64,000 nucleotides of DNA from Rhynchonema sp. JSB1_4 (taxonomy: Eukaryota > Nematoda > Chromadorea > Monhysterida > Xyalidae). The stretch covers positions 1 to 64,000 of the forward strand of contig JASAMV010006223.1 in the NCBI GenBank assembly GCA_030248065.1. Reading direction: 5' to 3'. Below the pieces are notes generated by a model. That model did not search any database. It was not told the DNA's origin and saw only the letters and a list, made by a program, of their open reading frames with translations. Positions 26,581 through 38,486 of this stretch are shown piece after piece. The number at the start of each line of letters is the position of its first letter. The stretch's first letter is position 1. Both the position numbers and the translations under genes were made by a program.

Positions 26581-27464
26581 TTCACGCCACTGTGATTCGT
26601 TTCATAGTTTTAATTTATATTGGCCTGTTATTAACAATGTGCCTTTATTGTTGACTGTTGTGTGTGCTTGAAAATGATATTATAGTTTCTGATAAAATTC
26701 CATCACAATCAATTTTGAAGTGTCCGCCAAAATGCGTTGTAACGCGCCGCACGGTTACCAATGTGTATTCTGTTAACTGTTGCGAAAATCATTTCCATGG
26801 TACATGATGCAGGTTATGCCTCTTGGTCTGCGAGCAAAGAAGCGGACTTTCACTGCAATTCGGAGATTGTGGTTGGTTTCCAGTTGGATCAACCAGTGAT
26901 GTAGTTGGTCCGAGCAAGAAAGCTAGCTAGCTGAGGGGTCCGGCGCAAGAAAGCTAGCTAGCTAGCCGGGTACCCCGATTTGGGGGGTATTGGTCCAGAA
27001 GTCAAAAACAGGTGTATAAAAATTGGTCAAATTATGCCAAAATACGCCCTAAAATGCGTGTTTTTGTACATGTGTGAGCAAATTTGAGCGAATTTGACCA
27101 TTTTGGCCCATAAAATGATCATTTTGGCACTAAAATTAACATTTTGACTTGATGACCGGAGCAAGAAAGCTAGCTAGCCAGTTTGGGGGGTATGGGTTTG
27201 GGAGCAAGAAAGCTACCTAGCAGTTGGGGGTATTAACCCCCCATACTCCCCCCCCCCAAACCACATCACTGGGATCAACCGTCTGAGTAAAATCGCTATC
27301 GTGACATGATAGGCACTGGCGAATATTTGCTATTCTAAGAGTAATTATTGGGTATTAACGGTAGGATACGCACCAACAAACTGTCGGTCACTTAGTTTCG
27401 CTGTTCACTACAGGGAGGGGAATGGTAATTATGTAGTTCCGAACGTTTCTCAAATTTCAGCAAA
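26581..27464. other. Intergenic between EIF2D and SPATA20
   Basis: It holds the EIF2D 3' end, MITE 'H' and the SPATA20 upstream region. A 3' splice site (CAAATTTCAG, 27451-27460) sits four bases before the SPATA20 start codon. Thus SPATA20 has either a 5' UTR intron or a trans-splicing acceptor; no donor or spliced leader can be identified from the window. Confidence 0.5.
26894..27271. mobile_element. hAT-like MITE 'H' with AGCAAGAAAGCTAGCTAGC repeats
   Basis: Inverted ends CAGTGATGTAGTTGG / CCAAACCACATCACTG, with a perfect 8-bp duplication GGATCAAC (26886-26893, 27272-27279). AGCAAGAAAGCTAGCTAGC is present twice at left (26911-26965) and twice at right (27162-27222), in direct orientation. 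It is the only clear family member outside the 4.7-13.4 kb cluster. It lacks the GCGCGC palindrome. Confidence 0.9.
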
Positions 27465-30400
27465 ATGTCCTCCAAGGCGAACGCACTGGCAGAGCAGCGA
27501 TCACCGTACCTTTTGCAACATGCCTACAATCCTGTTGAGTGGTTAGTGTTTCTGGCTTTGTTTCCCTTTCCGTCCAGTGATAATCTATGTCGAGTGAAAC
27601 ATCATTTTCCAGGCATCCCTGGGGCGAAGAGGCGTTAAAAATCGCCAAGGAGCGCAACTGTCCGATATTTTTGTCAGGTTGGTCCCATTTTTTTAAAAAA
27701 TTTCTTCGCTTCCGATCCACCAGATGTCAACTCGTATTCGCAATCTAGTCGGCTACTCGACATGTCACTGGTGTCACGTGATGGAGCGCGAATCGTTCGA
27801 GAATGCGGACATCGGCAAATTAATGAACGAGCTTTACGTCAACATCAAAGTCGATCGCGAGGAACGGCCGGACGTCGATAAGGTGTACATGACATTTGTG
27901 CAGGTATGGACAAAATGAGCACGTTGATTATGGGTCTTTGACTAACTTGTCCAATGTACCCTGACCACACTGACATGAATGGGAATGGACTCTGCAGATT
28001 TCGATTTCGGAAAGAAATGCAGTAGTCACGATGCGGAGAGAGGACGTCAACGGCACATTGCAAACCACACTGTCCAGCGTTTGGGGTCTGCACAGTTGAC
28101 GGATGCCTCTGTTCATTTCACGCACATATGTGCCTATATGATAACGTACTTCCAAACAAAGTTGTCTGAAACCTGTGAAAAGATGAACGGTAGTGGCGGG
28201 CTGGACGTCACCTCTTTGCGGTGCTCGCTATCAACATCGATGCCGCCGTGATCAATGGCATCGATGGCCAACGACGTCAACCAACATTTCCCAACCAACG
28301 GAACCATGTGCAAGCCGGAGCCCCGATTGGCACCACATTGGACTATTGGCCTACAAGGCCAATGTGGGAAGGGGCGATGGTCCTCCTGCGCGGCTGGCCA
28401 CCGCGGGAAAAGATGCATAGCGGACTCAAATGGACAATACAGCAGCGGATTCTTTATGTTGTATAGTTTTACACGTCCGGTATCGCACCGTTGTACATTT
28501 TGTGAGTCTGTGTGCATTTTGGCTGAGTTTTCGTTTGGTTGTCTTCGTTCAGCTGTCCGCATTCTCGTCCACCCTCTCACTCCTCCCTGTCCCGGTTTTG
28601 TATTTATTTTTTATTTCAGTAACTCACACATCCTGTTTTATTTTTATTTTCATGTCCGTAAATTTCACACCCGGTCTCGTAATTATACTTCTTCCATTTA
28701 ACCTTCTGTTGTGTATTTCTGAGGGGGTGCCGACGCAATAAACCAACCATGAACGTTGGTCATCAATCACTGTGAAGAACGGTGAACAAAACTGAACAAA
28801 TTAATTAATCCAAGACTTTCCGTTGTAGGCGCTGAGTGGCGGTAGTGGTGGCTGGCCAATGAGCGTCTTCCTGACGCCCGAGTTGCATCCAATCACCGGC
28901 GGGACGTATTTTCCGCCAGCCGATCACTTTGGCAGACCCGGCTTTCCCACCGTGCTCAAATTGGTCAGCGATCAGGTACATGGGGAAAACAGCACTGAAC
29001 ATTGAAAGAAGATTGTATTATTGGTTTAGGTTATTGATCCACGTCCACTGTATATAAGCCTGGTGCTGCTGGCTTTTATGTACCCAATGGCTCCCACAAC
29101 GAAAGTTTCATGTTACACGAGCACTAGTGGACCAGACGAATACACGATGCATTGTTCTTATTTACACGCACGGCACTGATATTCAGAATCCTGTTCAATT
29201 CCAGTGGCGTGATCGTCACGACGATGTGCTGCGTACGAGCAAAGGCATAGCCGATTCGCTAGCCAAGGCATTCGCCGACACCGGGGCGATAAGGGAATCG
29301 GTGCGTTGGTTGTTGTGGCTGGATGATGTTTCATTATGGAGAGTGGATATATTGTGGTGATTTTGATTTTATACGTTCATCCTATCACCAAAGCCTCACT
29401 GTTGAACAGAAACTGAAGCACGTGTGCAAAAACCCACTTTTTGTACTTGCGTGCCAGGTACCAGCATTCAAAACGTACCACATCCTACCTTAGGTGACCG
29501 CACCGCCAGCTGCGCGTCGCGTGTCGGATTCGTGCTACGCTTATTTCCACAAATCTTGGGACCCGAGATGGGGCGGGTTTGGCGAAGCGCCCAAATTTCC
29601 ACAACCCTGTTCGTTTGTGGGTCCTCACTTTTATTTCTGTTTTTTTATAATTCTGTTCCTTCTTTCGTTTCGTGATCTTTCATATTCTCGTGTTTCACGG
29701 TTCGATTGTGATTTGCAATGCGCGCTGGCAGCCGGCTTCGGCTGTCTGGCAGATGGTACACAGTTGGTCTTATTTTGTGAAAAAAACAGGTATGCGTGCG
29801 ATCAATTTTGCAGCATCTAACCACTTGGGTAATTTTGATAATTAATGTGGTGATTTTGATTTTATACGTTCATCCTATCACCAAAGCCTCACTGTTGAAC
29901 AGAAACTGAAGCACGTGTGCAAAAACCCACTTTTTGTACTTGCGTGCCAGGTACTAGCATTCAAAACGTACCACATCCTACCTTAGGTGACCTTAGGTAC
30001 AACAGTTTCTTTTTCAGCGAATCTCGACTTCCTGCTGCGTTACTGTTGCGAACGACCGGACGAGCAGAACTGTAAACGTGCATTGTCGATGACGGAGAAG
30101 ACGCTGGAGCGCATGGCCATGGGCGGCATCTATGATCATATTTGTGATGTTAGTGCTAGCAGGTTGCCTTGATGTATCAGGGAACATACACTGTCCACAT
30201 ATATCGAGTTATGTGGTGTTGCAGGGGTTCCATCGGTACAGCACTGACCAGCGTTGGCATGTGCCCCATTTTGAGAAGATGCTCTATGATCAGGTAACAG
30301 AATATTGATGCCGTTTACCTAAGCATCGTCGTGGTTTGAAGTTTCGTTCGAAATTTCGTGCAAATTTTGCATACTATTGTCAGTGTAAAAAAGAACATGC

Positions 30401-33245
30401 AAAAATATCATGAAGTTATCCAAAGATCGCACTCGTTTCAATTTCCATGCCATCTCCAGGGTCAACTTGCGGTTGCCTATGCTGAAGCGTACAGATTGAC
30501 AAAAAATCCAATGTATGAGACGGTGCTGAAAGGCATTCTCGATTATGTCACCAGGGATCTATCGCATCCGGTTAGTTTCCTGTACTCTGATGTTTGCATA
30601 TCAAGCGAATAAGCTTGGCTAGAAAGACGTAGTTCGTCTTGTTGTTTGGATCATGTTGCGCATTCCAGCTGCGACGACTAACTGCATTGCCGTTTCGTAA
30701 AAACCGATGAAAACGGGCAACCAAAAAACGCTGCAGGATACAACCAATCCTGTAATTGTCAATGTTCTGCTTCAAACTTCAGCTTGGCGGTTTCTACAGC
30801 GCCGAAGACGCCGATTCCTTACCATCAACTGACTCCAGCGCAAAACGTGAGGGCGCATTTTGTGTGTGGACATGGGAGGAACTGGCCAGATTGTTGGTCG
30901 GACATGTGCAGAACAGCGATTCGGTGACACTATTGGACGTGTTCAAACACTACTACAATTGCAAACAAACGGGCAATGTCAATCCGAATATGGTTACTTC
31001 GTTTGAATATTAGTGCCGAACGTTTAAGCGTAACGCGAGATGTTCTGTGTGGACTCGGGTCGTCGACTGAACCAGACCGCTGGGTGAGAAGCATGTCATG
31101 TTATACTCATGCGGGCAGCACTGATATATTTCAAGTTCTCATTTGTAGAACCATCACCAAAATGTAGATGTACCGTCGTTACGTCATAACTTGACCTCTA
31201 CCCTATACCTCTAACTATACCCATGTGCTTTTCAGGATCCACACGGTGAGCTGAAAGATCAGAATGTGCTCATCGTCTACGAACATTTGTCGGCGATTGC
31301 TGACGAACTGGAGATCACGGAGGAACAGGCCAAGGCCGCCATTGACACTTGTAAATCGATATTGAGAGGTTGGTGTCACAAAACATGTCATCGTGTTGTG
31401 CATGGGGTTTCAATATTGTGTGTCGTTGTTTCTTTGTGTGTGAATTATGCATGCCGCATCGCCAAGTTGGTTTTATTTTGCACGATTCTGGCTAAGCTCC
31501 ATCATAATAACATGAGCACAAAATCGTCCAATAACCTATTTGCAGCCGAACGTGCCAAACGACCGCCACCGCATCTTGACACCAAAATGTTGACTGCTTG
31601 GAATGGTGAGACTGGGTTCATTGTAAAAAAGAAAATTCGACTTTTTATAATACCATCCGACCCAACCAGCCTCATTCGGTCATACCCAGGTCTGATGATG
31701 AGCGGTTTCGCGCGCGCCGCGACTGTGCTCAATTGTGACGCGCACAAACAACGGGCCATTGAGGCGGCCCGGTTTCTGAAAGAATACGCCTTGACCGAAC
31801 AGGGTTGTCTGCTTCGTACATGTTATGCGAAGGAACGTGGCGATCAAGCTGTACTGCAAATGTGGGTATTGATATGGGTAAGACCGTGATAATCACACTG
31901 CTGCCAACTGTGAAACATCTGCCTGTTATCGTATTAGTTGTACACTGTTTCTGGGCAAAGTGTGCACTGGTCCTAAAAGCATCTGCCTGATGTTGTGTTC
32001 AGCAATCGATTTTGCAGGCGCAATCCATCTGGAGCTGGTCAGTCAGCAATCACCCAAGTTTCTCCATATTACCCAACAACGCCTTTCAGCTCACCGCCGA
32101 TCCAAGGCTTTGCCGATGATTACGCGTTCTTGATCTGTGGTCTATTGGACCTGTATGAAACATCAAGCGACACACAATGGCTGGATTGGGCTAAACAGCT
32201 GCAGACGAAAATGGACGAGTTATTCTGGGATACGGTGCGGTGTTTTGCTTTAAATTTTGTTTGCTTCAAAAAGCTATTGAGGATATCTGGCAGGTTTTGA
32301 ACTTCGATATTATAGTGTAGTTTCGTGCACTGAACAATCCTTTTCATAATTTTAGGTTCACGACGCCGCCTACTATCTGAATACCGATCAAGATAAATCG
32401 ATATTGTTCCGTCTGAAAGATGGTGCGTTGAAAGTTTGATTTTTTTCTACGTTTGTAGGTCAGCGACCATGTCCTGATGCACCACCGGTCTCTGAAACAG
32501 GATGAAACGGTTCATTTTATTACGGTCTTTTCGGGAACTCAAAATAAAACAAATCTGCATGACTTTTCAGCATAATGATTTCAGACCACGACGGTGCGGA
32601 ACCTTGCGTGAACTCTGTGGCCGCTGAGAACCTGGTCCGTCTGGCCGTCTTGTGTTCACAAGCTGATAACGCACAATACAAGTGAGTTGGGTGAAAGGAA
32701 TATAGAAAGTGCACTTTAATAGATGGACATGCGTGGGGCGGCGCCTTTTATTCTTTTTTCTTGCGTGCCACTTGCGTACACGAGCGTAGCAGAAGAAGCG
32801 TCTGCCTGGATCACGACCATTTCGATTATACACCTATGTTACGAGGGCCCACTTTAAGGGCAACGATTACTAAGAATTAGCTTTGATATGCTCGTCGCAG
32901 CATATCGTCGGTCGACGGAACATCAGCCAGCCAACCAGCTTGCGCACTGGCTGTGCACACGCACGAGTGACACTACGGCTGGCTGGCTCATGCGGCATCA
33001 CAATGCAAAAGTGCACCATATCCAGTTGAATGTGTCGAAGCCGTTGCCATCGAAGTTCAACAGCCGAACCAATATACTGTATATTGTCAAAGACATGCGC
33101 ATAATTCGCGTCCATTTCCTTCAGGCATCGCGCTCGACGCATATTCATGTCGTTCGAGCAGCGATTGAACAAGACACCGTTCATATTGCCGCGAATGGTC
33201 AACGCGCTGTTGTTGTATGACGAACAAATCAGGCAGAAAGAGTAG
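27465..33245 (+). CDS. SPATA20: SPATA20-like thioredoxin-fold (DUF255/YyaL) protein, short C-terminus
   Basis: Seventeen exons: 27465-27541, 27613-27677, 27749-27903, 28829-28975, 29205-29300, 29494-29608, 30018-30148, 30225-30293, 30460-30570, 30783-30992, 31236-31368, 31546-31605, 31690-31861, 32018-32234, 32356-32422, 32585-32681, 33125-33245. Phases agree; 680 residues versus about 786 in human. The N-terminal DUF255 thioredoxin-like domain has [20 protein letters not shown] and the CxxC motif in [15 protein letters not shown]. The barrel region has [60 protein letters not shown] and [17 protein letters not shown]. The frame stops just after [19 protein letters not shown], where human continues for about 85 more residues. 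Function is poorly known; the human gene is testis-expressed and proposed to act in redox or spermatogenesis. Confidence 0.92.
27904..28828 (+). other. Large intron 3 of SPATA20
   Basis: At 925 bp this is the longest intron of the gene. It holds a small perfect hairpin (CCACATTGG...CCAATGTGG, about 28335-28370) and several short open frames on both strands that look like chance. I see no conserved protein in it. Confidence 0.5.
29354..29499 (+). repeat. 146-bp direct repeat, copy 1, spanning a SPATA20 splice acceptor
   Basis: Begins GTGGTGATTTTGATTTTATA and ends CCTTAGGTGACC. The real 3' splice site CCTTAG/GTGACC of exon 6 (29493/29494) lies in its last few bases. It is nearly identical to 29847-29992 (one mismatch seen, TACCAGC versus TACTAGC). 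Confidence 0.9.
29847..29992 (+). repeat. 146-bp direct repeat, copy 2, in SPATA20 intron 6
   Basis: A near-identical copy of 29354-29499, located in the next intron. It duplicates the acceptor sequence CCTTAG/GTGACC, creating a decoy 3' splice site at 29986/29987, 31 bp before the true exon 7 acceptor at 30017. Confidence 0.9.
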
Positions 33246-35501
33246 AATCAAGATTTAGTCAGTCCAGAATCAAAGTGATTCTAATTGAGATGAATATTTA
33301 TATCTCCGTTTGCCGCTGACCGCCCAATTACTATTCCGTAAATGGCACGCCCTCTGCATTGTGACCGAAAATGACGGGTCCCATTCACTACGAAGATAGT
33401 AGACTGGTCGAAAATTCTCTATGAAATTTTGTTTGCGCTTGTTCTCCTGTATTCTTTCCTGCTGATTTTGCACTTTCGTCGTTCAATAAGCAAGTGGTCC
33501 CCAGCTGCTGATTTTATGTCCGGATAAAAGCGGTCATTAATTTTGACAGCGCCTGGTTGCCGTATCTCACTTACAAATAACAACATTATTTTTTATTTAC
33601 TAACAACATCATTTATCAACTTATTTTCGTAGTTTCCTCTCCACGTAATGGCTTCACTGTGTTCTACTTGTATGGTTTGTGTCCAGAACTTCTTTGTTTG
33701 TATATCTTTACAGTGCATATGTACTTTCAAATTTTTTGTTCTCTTGAATACAAACAATTGTCCACATATTACCGTGGATGAGCAATCAAGTTTGTTCATG
33801 TTTTTGGTTCTTTATTCTCCCAGAGCCAATATACCGTAATACCATGGCACATCCTAATATGTTTACGATACATGAGTTACAATTATTGTTTGGTCGTGTG
33901 CCGCTAGTCATGTTGTGTACATACTCTGCTTTTCCGTCATTTCTGTATATTGAGGTGAGAAAAAAATACTTATATAGGCAAACTACGCCAACACGAGCCC
34001 GATTTCGCAGCTGGCAGAATGTAAACATTCAAACGTTTTTTAAATTTATTAAAAAAAAAAATATTTTCTCTTTCTTTCTTTTCACCACCCCACTATAATT
34101 TCCGTGCATAAATTAGAACCGTAAGACGGCGGACTACGTTCTTCATGAAACATCATCTTCCTCCACACACACACACATGAACAGTGCACACTGGATAACA
34201 GTTGGAGTCACGGGAAGATCTGCAAGAAGTAAGATCCGGCGCTTGTGGCCGCTGTTCACGGAAAAATGACGTAAATACCATTGTTGCACGCGAAGGAATG
34301 TTCATTAATTCAAGTTTTTGATCTTAAGCGTATCTGCGTGCAGTATACTGCTGATATCAGCATATTGGACGGAAATATACAGCAATGCAACAGACAATAG
34401 AAATTGTTTTGAAACGTTATGGAACTGTCCAACCTGATTAGCTTGTGAGAGCCGGGGCCAAAAGAGGGCATGAAAATTATTACGGTATTGTTCGAAAGCA
34501 AGTGGGCGTGTGTCGCTTCGGTCACCAACCACATTGTAGTGGCAAGGCATCAATCTTAAGTGCGGGACTTTGTCATTTTAGTACCTGACAGGTCACGCAT
34601 TCTTTAGCTATTGTACACCTAGCTTATCTAAGTACCGGGCCACGCACCCACTTCTTACTCTTGTTTTGCATTAACAAAGTTGCACCCATGTACCTTTTCG
34701 ATCAGCAAGCATCGGTCCAGAGACTCGCGGAGTACTGTAGCTCCGCATAACCGCATTTCCTTCTCGGCACTTGACCATGTTTCCTGTGATCATTGATCAC
34801 AAGATAGATTAACCGGCATATTATATTTTGAAGTTAACCAGAAACCCATGTGATCAATTCAAAGTAGACATGGTACATTAGTATGTAGGTAGTCATATTT
34901 CTTAATCGGATTCCTTCTGTCACCAGGGTTACGGTTGTCGACATTAACCAAGTTTTTTCGACGCAATGCATTCCGTCCCCGATGAATGCGTATACTTGGT
35001 TGTTCTTTTCATATCCTACGTCCAAATGCAGGCCGACGTTCATTTCATGCGCGTCAAAGCTGAATTTTTCTGATTCTTTGAAAAACAAGTGCACGTGTTC
35101 ATGTTCCCCGGGCGGCAAAACGTACAGTATACATGCGGTAGCTTGCTTTGCAGCTGGTATCCGATTTTGACACAATCCTGCTAATGGAGTTTGACATCAA
35201 ATAATCATACCCGCACAACGTACATGTAGATACAGTATGTTACCACAACGCGTTTTTTTCGTGCGTTCCTTACTTTCAGCAGCCCTTGCTCAGCCTCACC
35301 CAGGTGCAAAATAACCAGGTACGTTATTTTCGTTCATCCTCTTCTTTGCTGCGAACAACGCAGGTGCTGCTGCCATACTGTACCTACATATGTATACCTA
35401 TACAGAGACCGGGAATTTCCATGAGCAGCCCTTACCCGAACCATATTCTGGGGCTCGCGGTTTTCTCCAGCTGGTCCCGCAGAATAATAGAAATTACCAA
35501 C
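33246..35501. other. Intergenic downstream of SPATA20
   Basis: No gene is supported. I searched for the missing SPATA20 C-terminal exon and did not find it. A half copy of the short inverted-repeat family starts at 33978. The rest is unique-looking AT-rich DNA with random short frames. Confidence 0.4.
33978..34100. repeat. Half copy of the inverted-repeat family seen at 24779
   Basis: ACTACGCCAACACGAGCCCG leading to GATTTCGCAGCTGGCA matches the left arm of 24779-24962, and both share an ATTTTCTCTTTCT stretch downstream. The right arm is not visible. Confidence 0.6.
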
Positions 35502-35688
35502 ATATGTATACTCTGACAATTCTTTTGGGAGAAACTTTTCAAACGCGTTGCCTGATCCGTAAAGCGCATAATGCGTGCACTGGCTGTAGCGTCACGTGAC
35601 TGCTGTAGCCAGTGCACGCATAATGCGCTTTACGGATCAGGCAACGCGGTTGAAAAGTTTCTCCCAATTGTCAGAGAATACATATACT
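35502..35688. repeat. Near-perfect long hairpin (arms ~87-92 bp)
   Basis: The left arm (about 35502-35593) and right arm (about 35602-35688) are almost perfect inverts around a loop of fewer than ten bases. The only clear difference is a short insertion near 35521. Such a hairpin is either a very young foldback element or a small-RNA precursor. No terminal duplication is clear. Confidence 0.8.
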
Positions 35689-35759
35689 ACACATCGTCTT
35701 TTTTCTTTTAAAAACAACTCCACGCACTGCGAGTAGGTCGAACGGATGTGCTGCCTTAC

Positions 35760-36273
35760 CAGGGTTGGGCAAAAAACTTTTTTTTTCAAAAAATCGTTTT
35801 TTTTAAAAAAAACGTTTTTTTTAAAAAAAAACGTTTTTTTAAAACGCCCAGATGACCAAAATATGCCCCCAAAAAAATTGGAAAACGCTCATGTTGGGAA
35901 GAAAACGTGGTTAAATGAAGTAATTCTATGTGTTCTGAGGCAAAATAAACGGGTTTCAACCCTTTTCTAGCAAGTTGCTAAGATCCCATATCAGACCCGC
36001 ATCGTGGGGCCAACTTTGGCCGGCGTCATCACTGAAAGTCAAACTCCGTATATCGACGTATCTCGACAAAGTAACAATTGGTCGAAAATTTATTGAAAAA
36101 AATGGGACAAAAAATTGATTTTCCTTGATAATCAGGGTACTTTCCCTGAAAAATCAGGGAAAATCAAGGAAATTCAGGATTTAAAAAAAACGAAAAACGA
36201 CCCAGGCGTTTTTTTTTAAAAAAACGTCGTTTTTTTAAGAAAAAACGCCGTCGTTTTTTTTTGCCCAACCCTG
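35760..36273. mobile_element. Poly-A/poly-T palindromic element with CAGGGTTGGGCAAAA ends
   Basis: Inverted ends CAGGGTTGGGCAAAAAA and TTTTTTGCCCAACCCTG. Subterminal AAAAAACGTTTTTT phrases repeat at both ends (35783-35840 and 36188-36258). The termini look hAT-like, but the flanks TGCCTTAC and ATCATGAC do not match, so no target duplication is visible. Confidence 0.7.
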
Positions 36274-37854
36274 ATCATGACTTCAGCGCACCAGACCATG
36301 AGGCTAAGTGATGCTTCGCGCGCGATTATTTACAGTATTAACGCCTCTCTGTTTGCTTGTTTTGGCTTGAACGAAAGTACACATACCGCTTCACTTCACC
36401 ATACCTAATGGGTTGTGAATTGTTTGTTTTGCAAAGTGACCATGCGGCTTTGGGCAAACATAGAAATTCAAAAATTAAGTTTTCCGCATGACGCTGCTTC
36501 CAGTCAACATGGGCGATGATAGAAGGTTTAGCTATGTACGTATATGTATGTACAGATGTGTATGTACGTTACAGTTCCGGGTGCAATTCTAGGCTGAAAG
36601 TTGAAGTCGCGTGCACGCGCGTGCGAAACAGTGCAAAGTATAGGCGAAAGTCGAAGTAACTTCGAGTGCACGCGCGTGCACGCGAAGTTTTGCGCGTGCG
36701 CTGGCGTGCGCTCCCTATGTTTTAGCACTACAGTAGCTTGCACGCGACTTCAACTTTCAGCCTAGAATTGCACCCGGAACTGTAGCTTTCTCACATTGCG
36801 TGGGACTGCATGCACAACATGGTTCCCCAACAGTTCTTTGTTTTTTCGACCGGTAGCAAACTTGATGATGTCAAACTTGATCTGTGAAGCGGTCTTGATT
36901 CCAAATATACGCTGTTTCAAAAAATTTCTTACCACCATGCCTGTGTCTTAGGTGTTGGTACTCACATACTATGTAGCGTAAATAACGGCAAAACGCTATT
37001 CCTAAACCAAGAACCGCGTGGTGAATACAGTCAGTAAATGCGCCTGTCTCAAAGGGCCTCATTGTTCTATCCTGCCAATAGACAAAGAAACAAGCATGAC
37101 CACCGCCGTGTGTTCGAATTTATTATTGCGTTTTTTGCATCGAGGCAGCAATTCTATTTTCTCATCGTTTGGGCCAATTATGCGAACAACACTGATCGCT
37201 TTGACCAAGCACAAGGGAAAGTTGCTGGACCACTATGTTCGGCCAGATAAAATTCAGATTTATCTGCATTTCTTGATGACCGCATTCAAGAAGATCCCTG
37301 AAGCACAGATTACATGAGGTCGCGCGGTGCAGATGCAGATCAAAGCATATTATCGTAGTCGTAGCCGAATTGCCCGCCAGCACTCAATGTAGGTACGCTG
37401 AATCTCATTGTACATCATTGCACATCTGTCTCTCTCCCTCACTTTCGATTGCATCGTACACTAGATACCCACCATTTCAAACATGGCATGCATTGGTACA
37501 TACCATACAGTTACTAATACACGCGTATATGTACCACTGTGATTTTTCGACTGAGTGTGCATGCGTGCGCAAACTCGTCGGAAATGAGCAGACATTTTTT
37601 CAATAACAACGTGCACCACCGCTAATTATTGTCCATAATTACGTGTTATATCCCTAGCAAACACAGAGCTTCGGCATGCGCCTCCCCGTTATGGACAGCT
37701 GCATACGTAAACATACACGTTGCTCTCTGCAATCTGCAAAAATCAGTATATTTTGTACTGGACAACAACAAATTGCAGAACCCTCGGACACCAACACATT
37801 CCACATTACCATTACGGTAAGTCAGCCACATCGAACCAACATAATATACCTACG
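36274..37854. other. Intergenic upstream of the peptide precursor gene
   Basis: Apart from the TA-flanked MITE at 36572-36782, I see no supported gene. A 100-codon frame at 37018-37317 has no recognisable similarity and no clear splice partners. The peptide gene may have an upstream non-coding exon here that I cannot define. Confidence 0.4.
36572..36782. mobile_element. TA-flanked MITE with CAGTTCCGGGTGCAATTC ends
   Basis: About 50-bp inverted ends (36572-36620 and 36735-36782) flanked by TA on both sides, as expected for Tc1/mariner-type insertion. The centre is rich in GCGTGCACGCG phrases (alternating purine-pyrimidine, potential Z-DNA). Confidence 0.8.
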
Positions 37855-38486
37855 ATGAAGTGCTTCGCCTTAGCCATCACTGTGATGCTGTGCGTGTGCA
37901 ATGTTGTGGCGCTGGAAGAAGATGAAGACTACAGGTATGCAGTCTGCCAGAATTTACAGCGAGTGACATTGGGACCCTTCAACGGCTACGGTAAGAATGC
38001 TCAAGATTACAGGTATAGCAGATGAATTGGAAGTGGCACTATCGGTCGTGATGAAAGGATTCACCATAAAGAGCGTCACTCACCAATAGAGAGCACACTG
38101 AACGGGATCCTCCGATGGCTTCGTCAGACGCTTGACCCTTTCGAAATCAATCCGCCATTTTTCGTGTTTTCAGCGGCGATCTTGAGAAACGATTTCTGAT
38201 GCCGATCAAAAACTACAACACGAAACGATTTATCATGCCCATTCAGGGATACAACCAAGGTGCGGAACTGTACGATGTTTTTTGAAGAAAGTTCCAAAAA
38301 AAACATTAATCCCTTTATTTATCAGGCACCAAGCGTTTCCTGATGCCGGTGAAGGGTTACAACGCGAAGCGGTTCAATATCCCGATTCAGGGCTACAACA
38401 CCGGCAAGCGATTTAACATTCCAATTCAGGGCTACAACACCGGTAAAAGGTTCAACATGCCCATTAAGGGCTACAATGTTCACTAA
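37855..38486 (+). CDS. Multi-copy secretory peptide (neuropeptide-like) precursor
   Basis: Three exons: 37855-37934, 38174-38259, 38326-38486; 108 residues. The signal peptide (MKCFALAITVMLCVCNVVAL) is followed by a short acidic spacer and six tandem peptides separated by KR: FLMPIKNYNT, FIMPIQGYNQGT, FLMPVKGYNA, FNIPIQGYNTG (twice, followed by KR, so probably C-terminally amidated at T) and a final FNMPIKGYNVH. The shared core is F-x-(M/I)-P-(I/V)-(K/Q)-(G/N)-Y-N. A signal peptide plus tandem dibasic-flanked copies is the standard layout of a neuropeptide precursor. I do not recognise this core from a named family. A second in-frame donor at 38012 would add 26 residues before the peptides. 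It could also be a non-neural secreted peptide. Confidence 0.8.

Noticed and set aside
28255..28741. Overlapping 100-150 codon frames in SPATA20 intron 3
   Set aside because: No similarity, mutually overlapping on both strands, and located inside a well-defined intron.
32888..33220. 110-codon frame near the end of SPATA20
   Set aside because: The family motif LPRMVNAL is in another frame and splices in at 33125; this frame is mostly intron.
37018..37317. 100-codon frame upstream of the peptide gene
   Set aside because: No recognisable domain, no splice or promoter context, and comparable frames occur elsewhere by chance.
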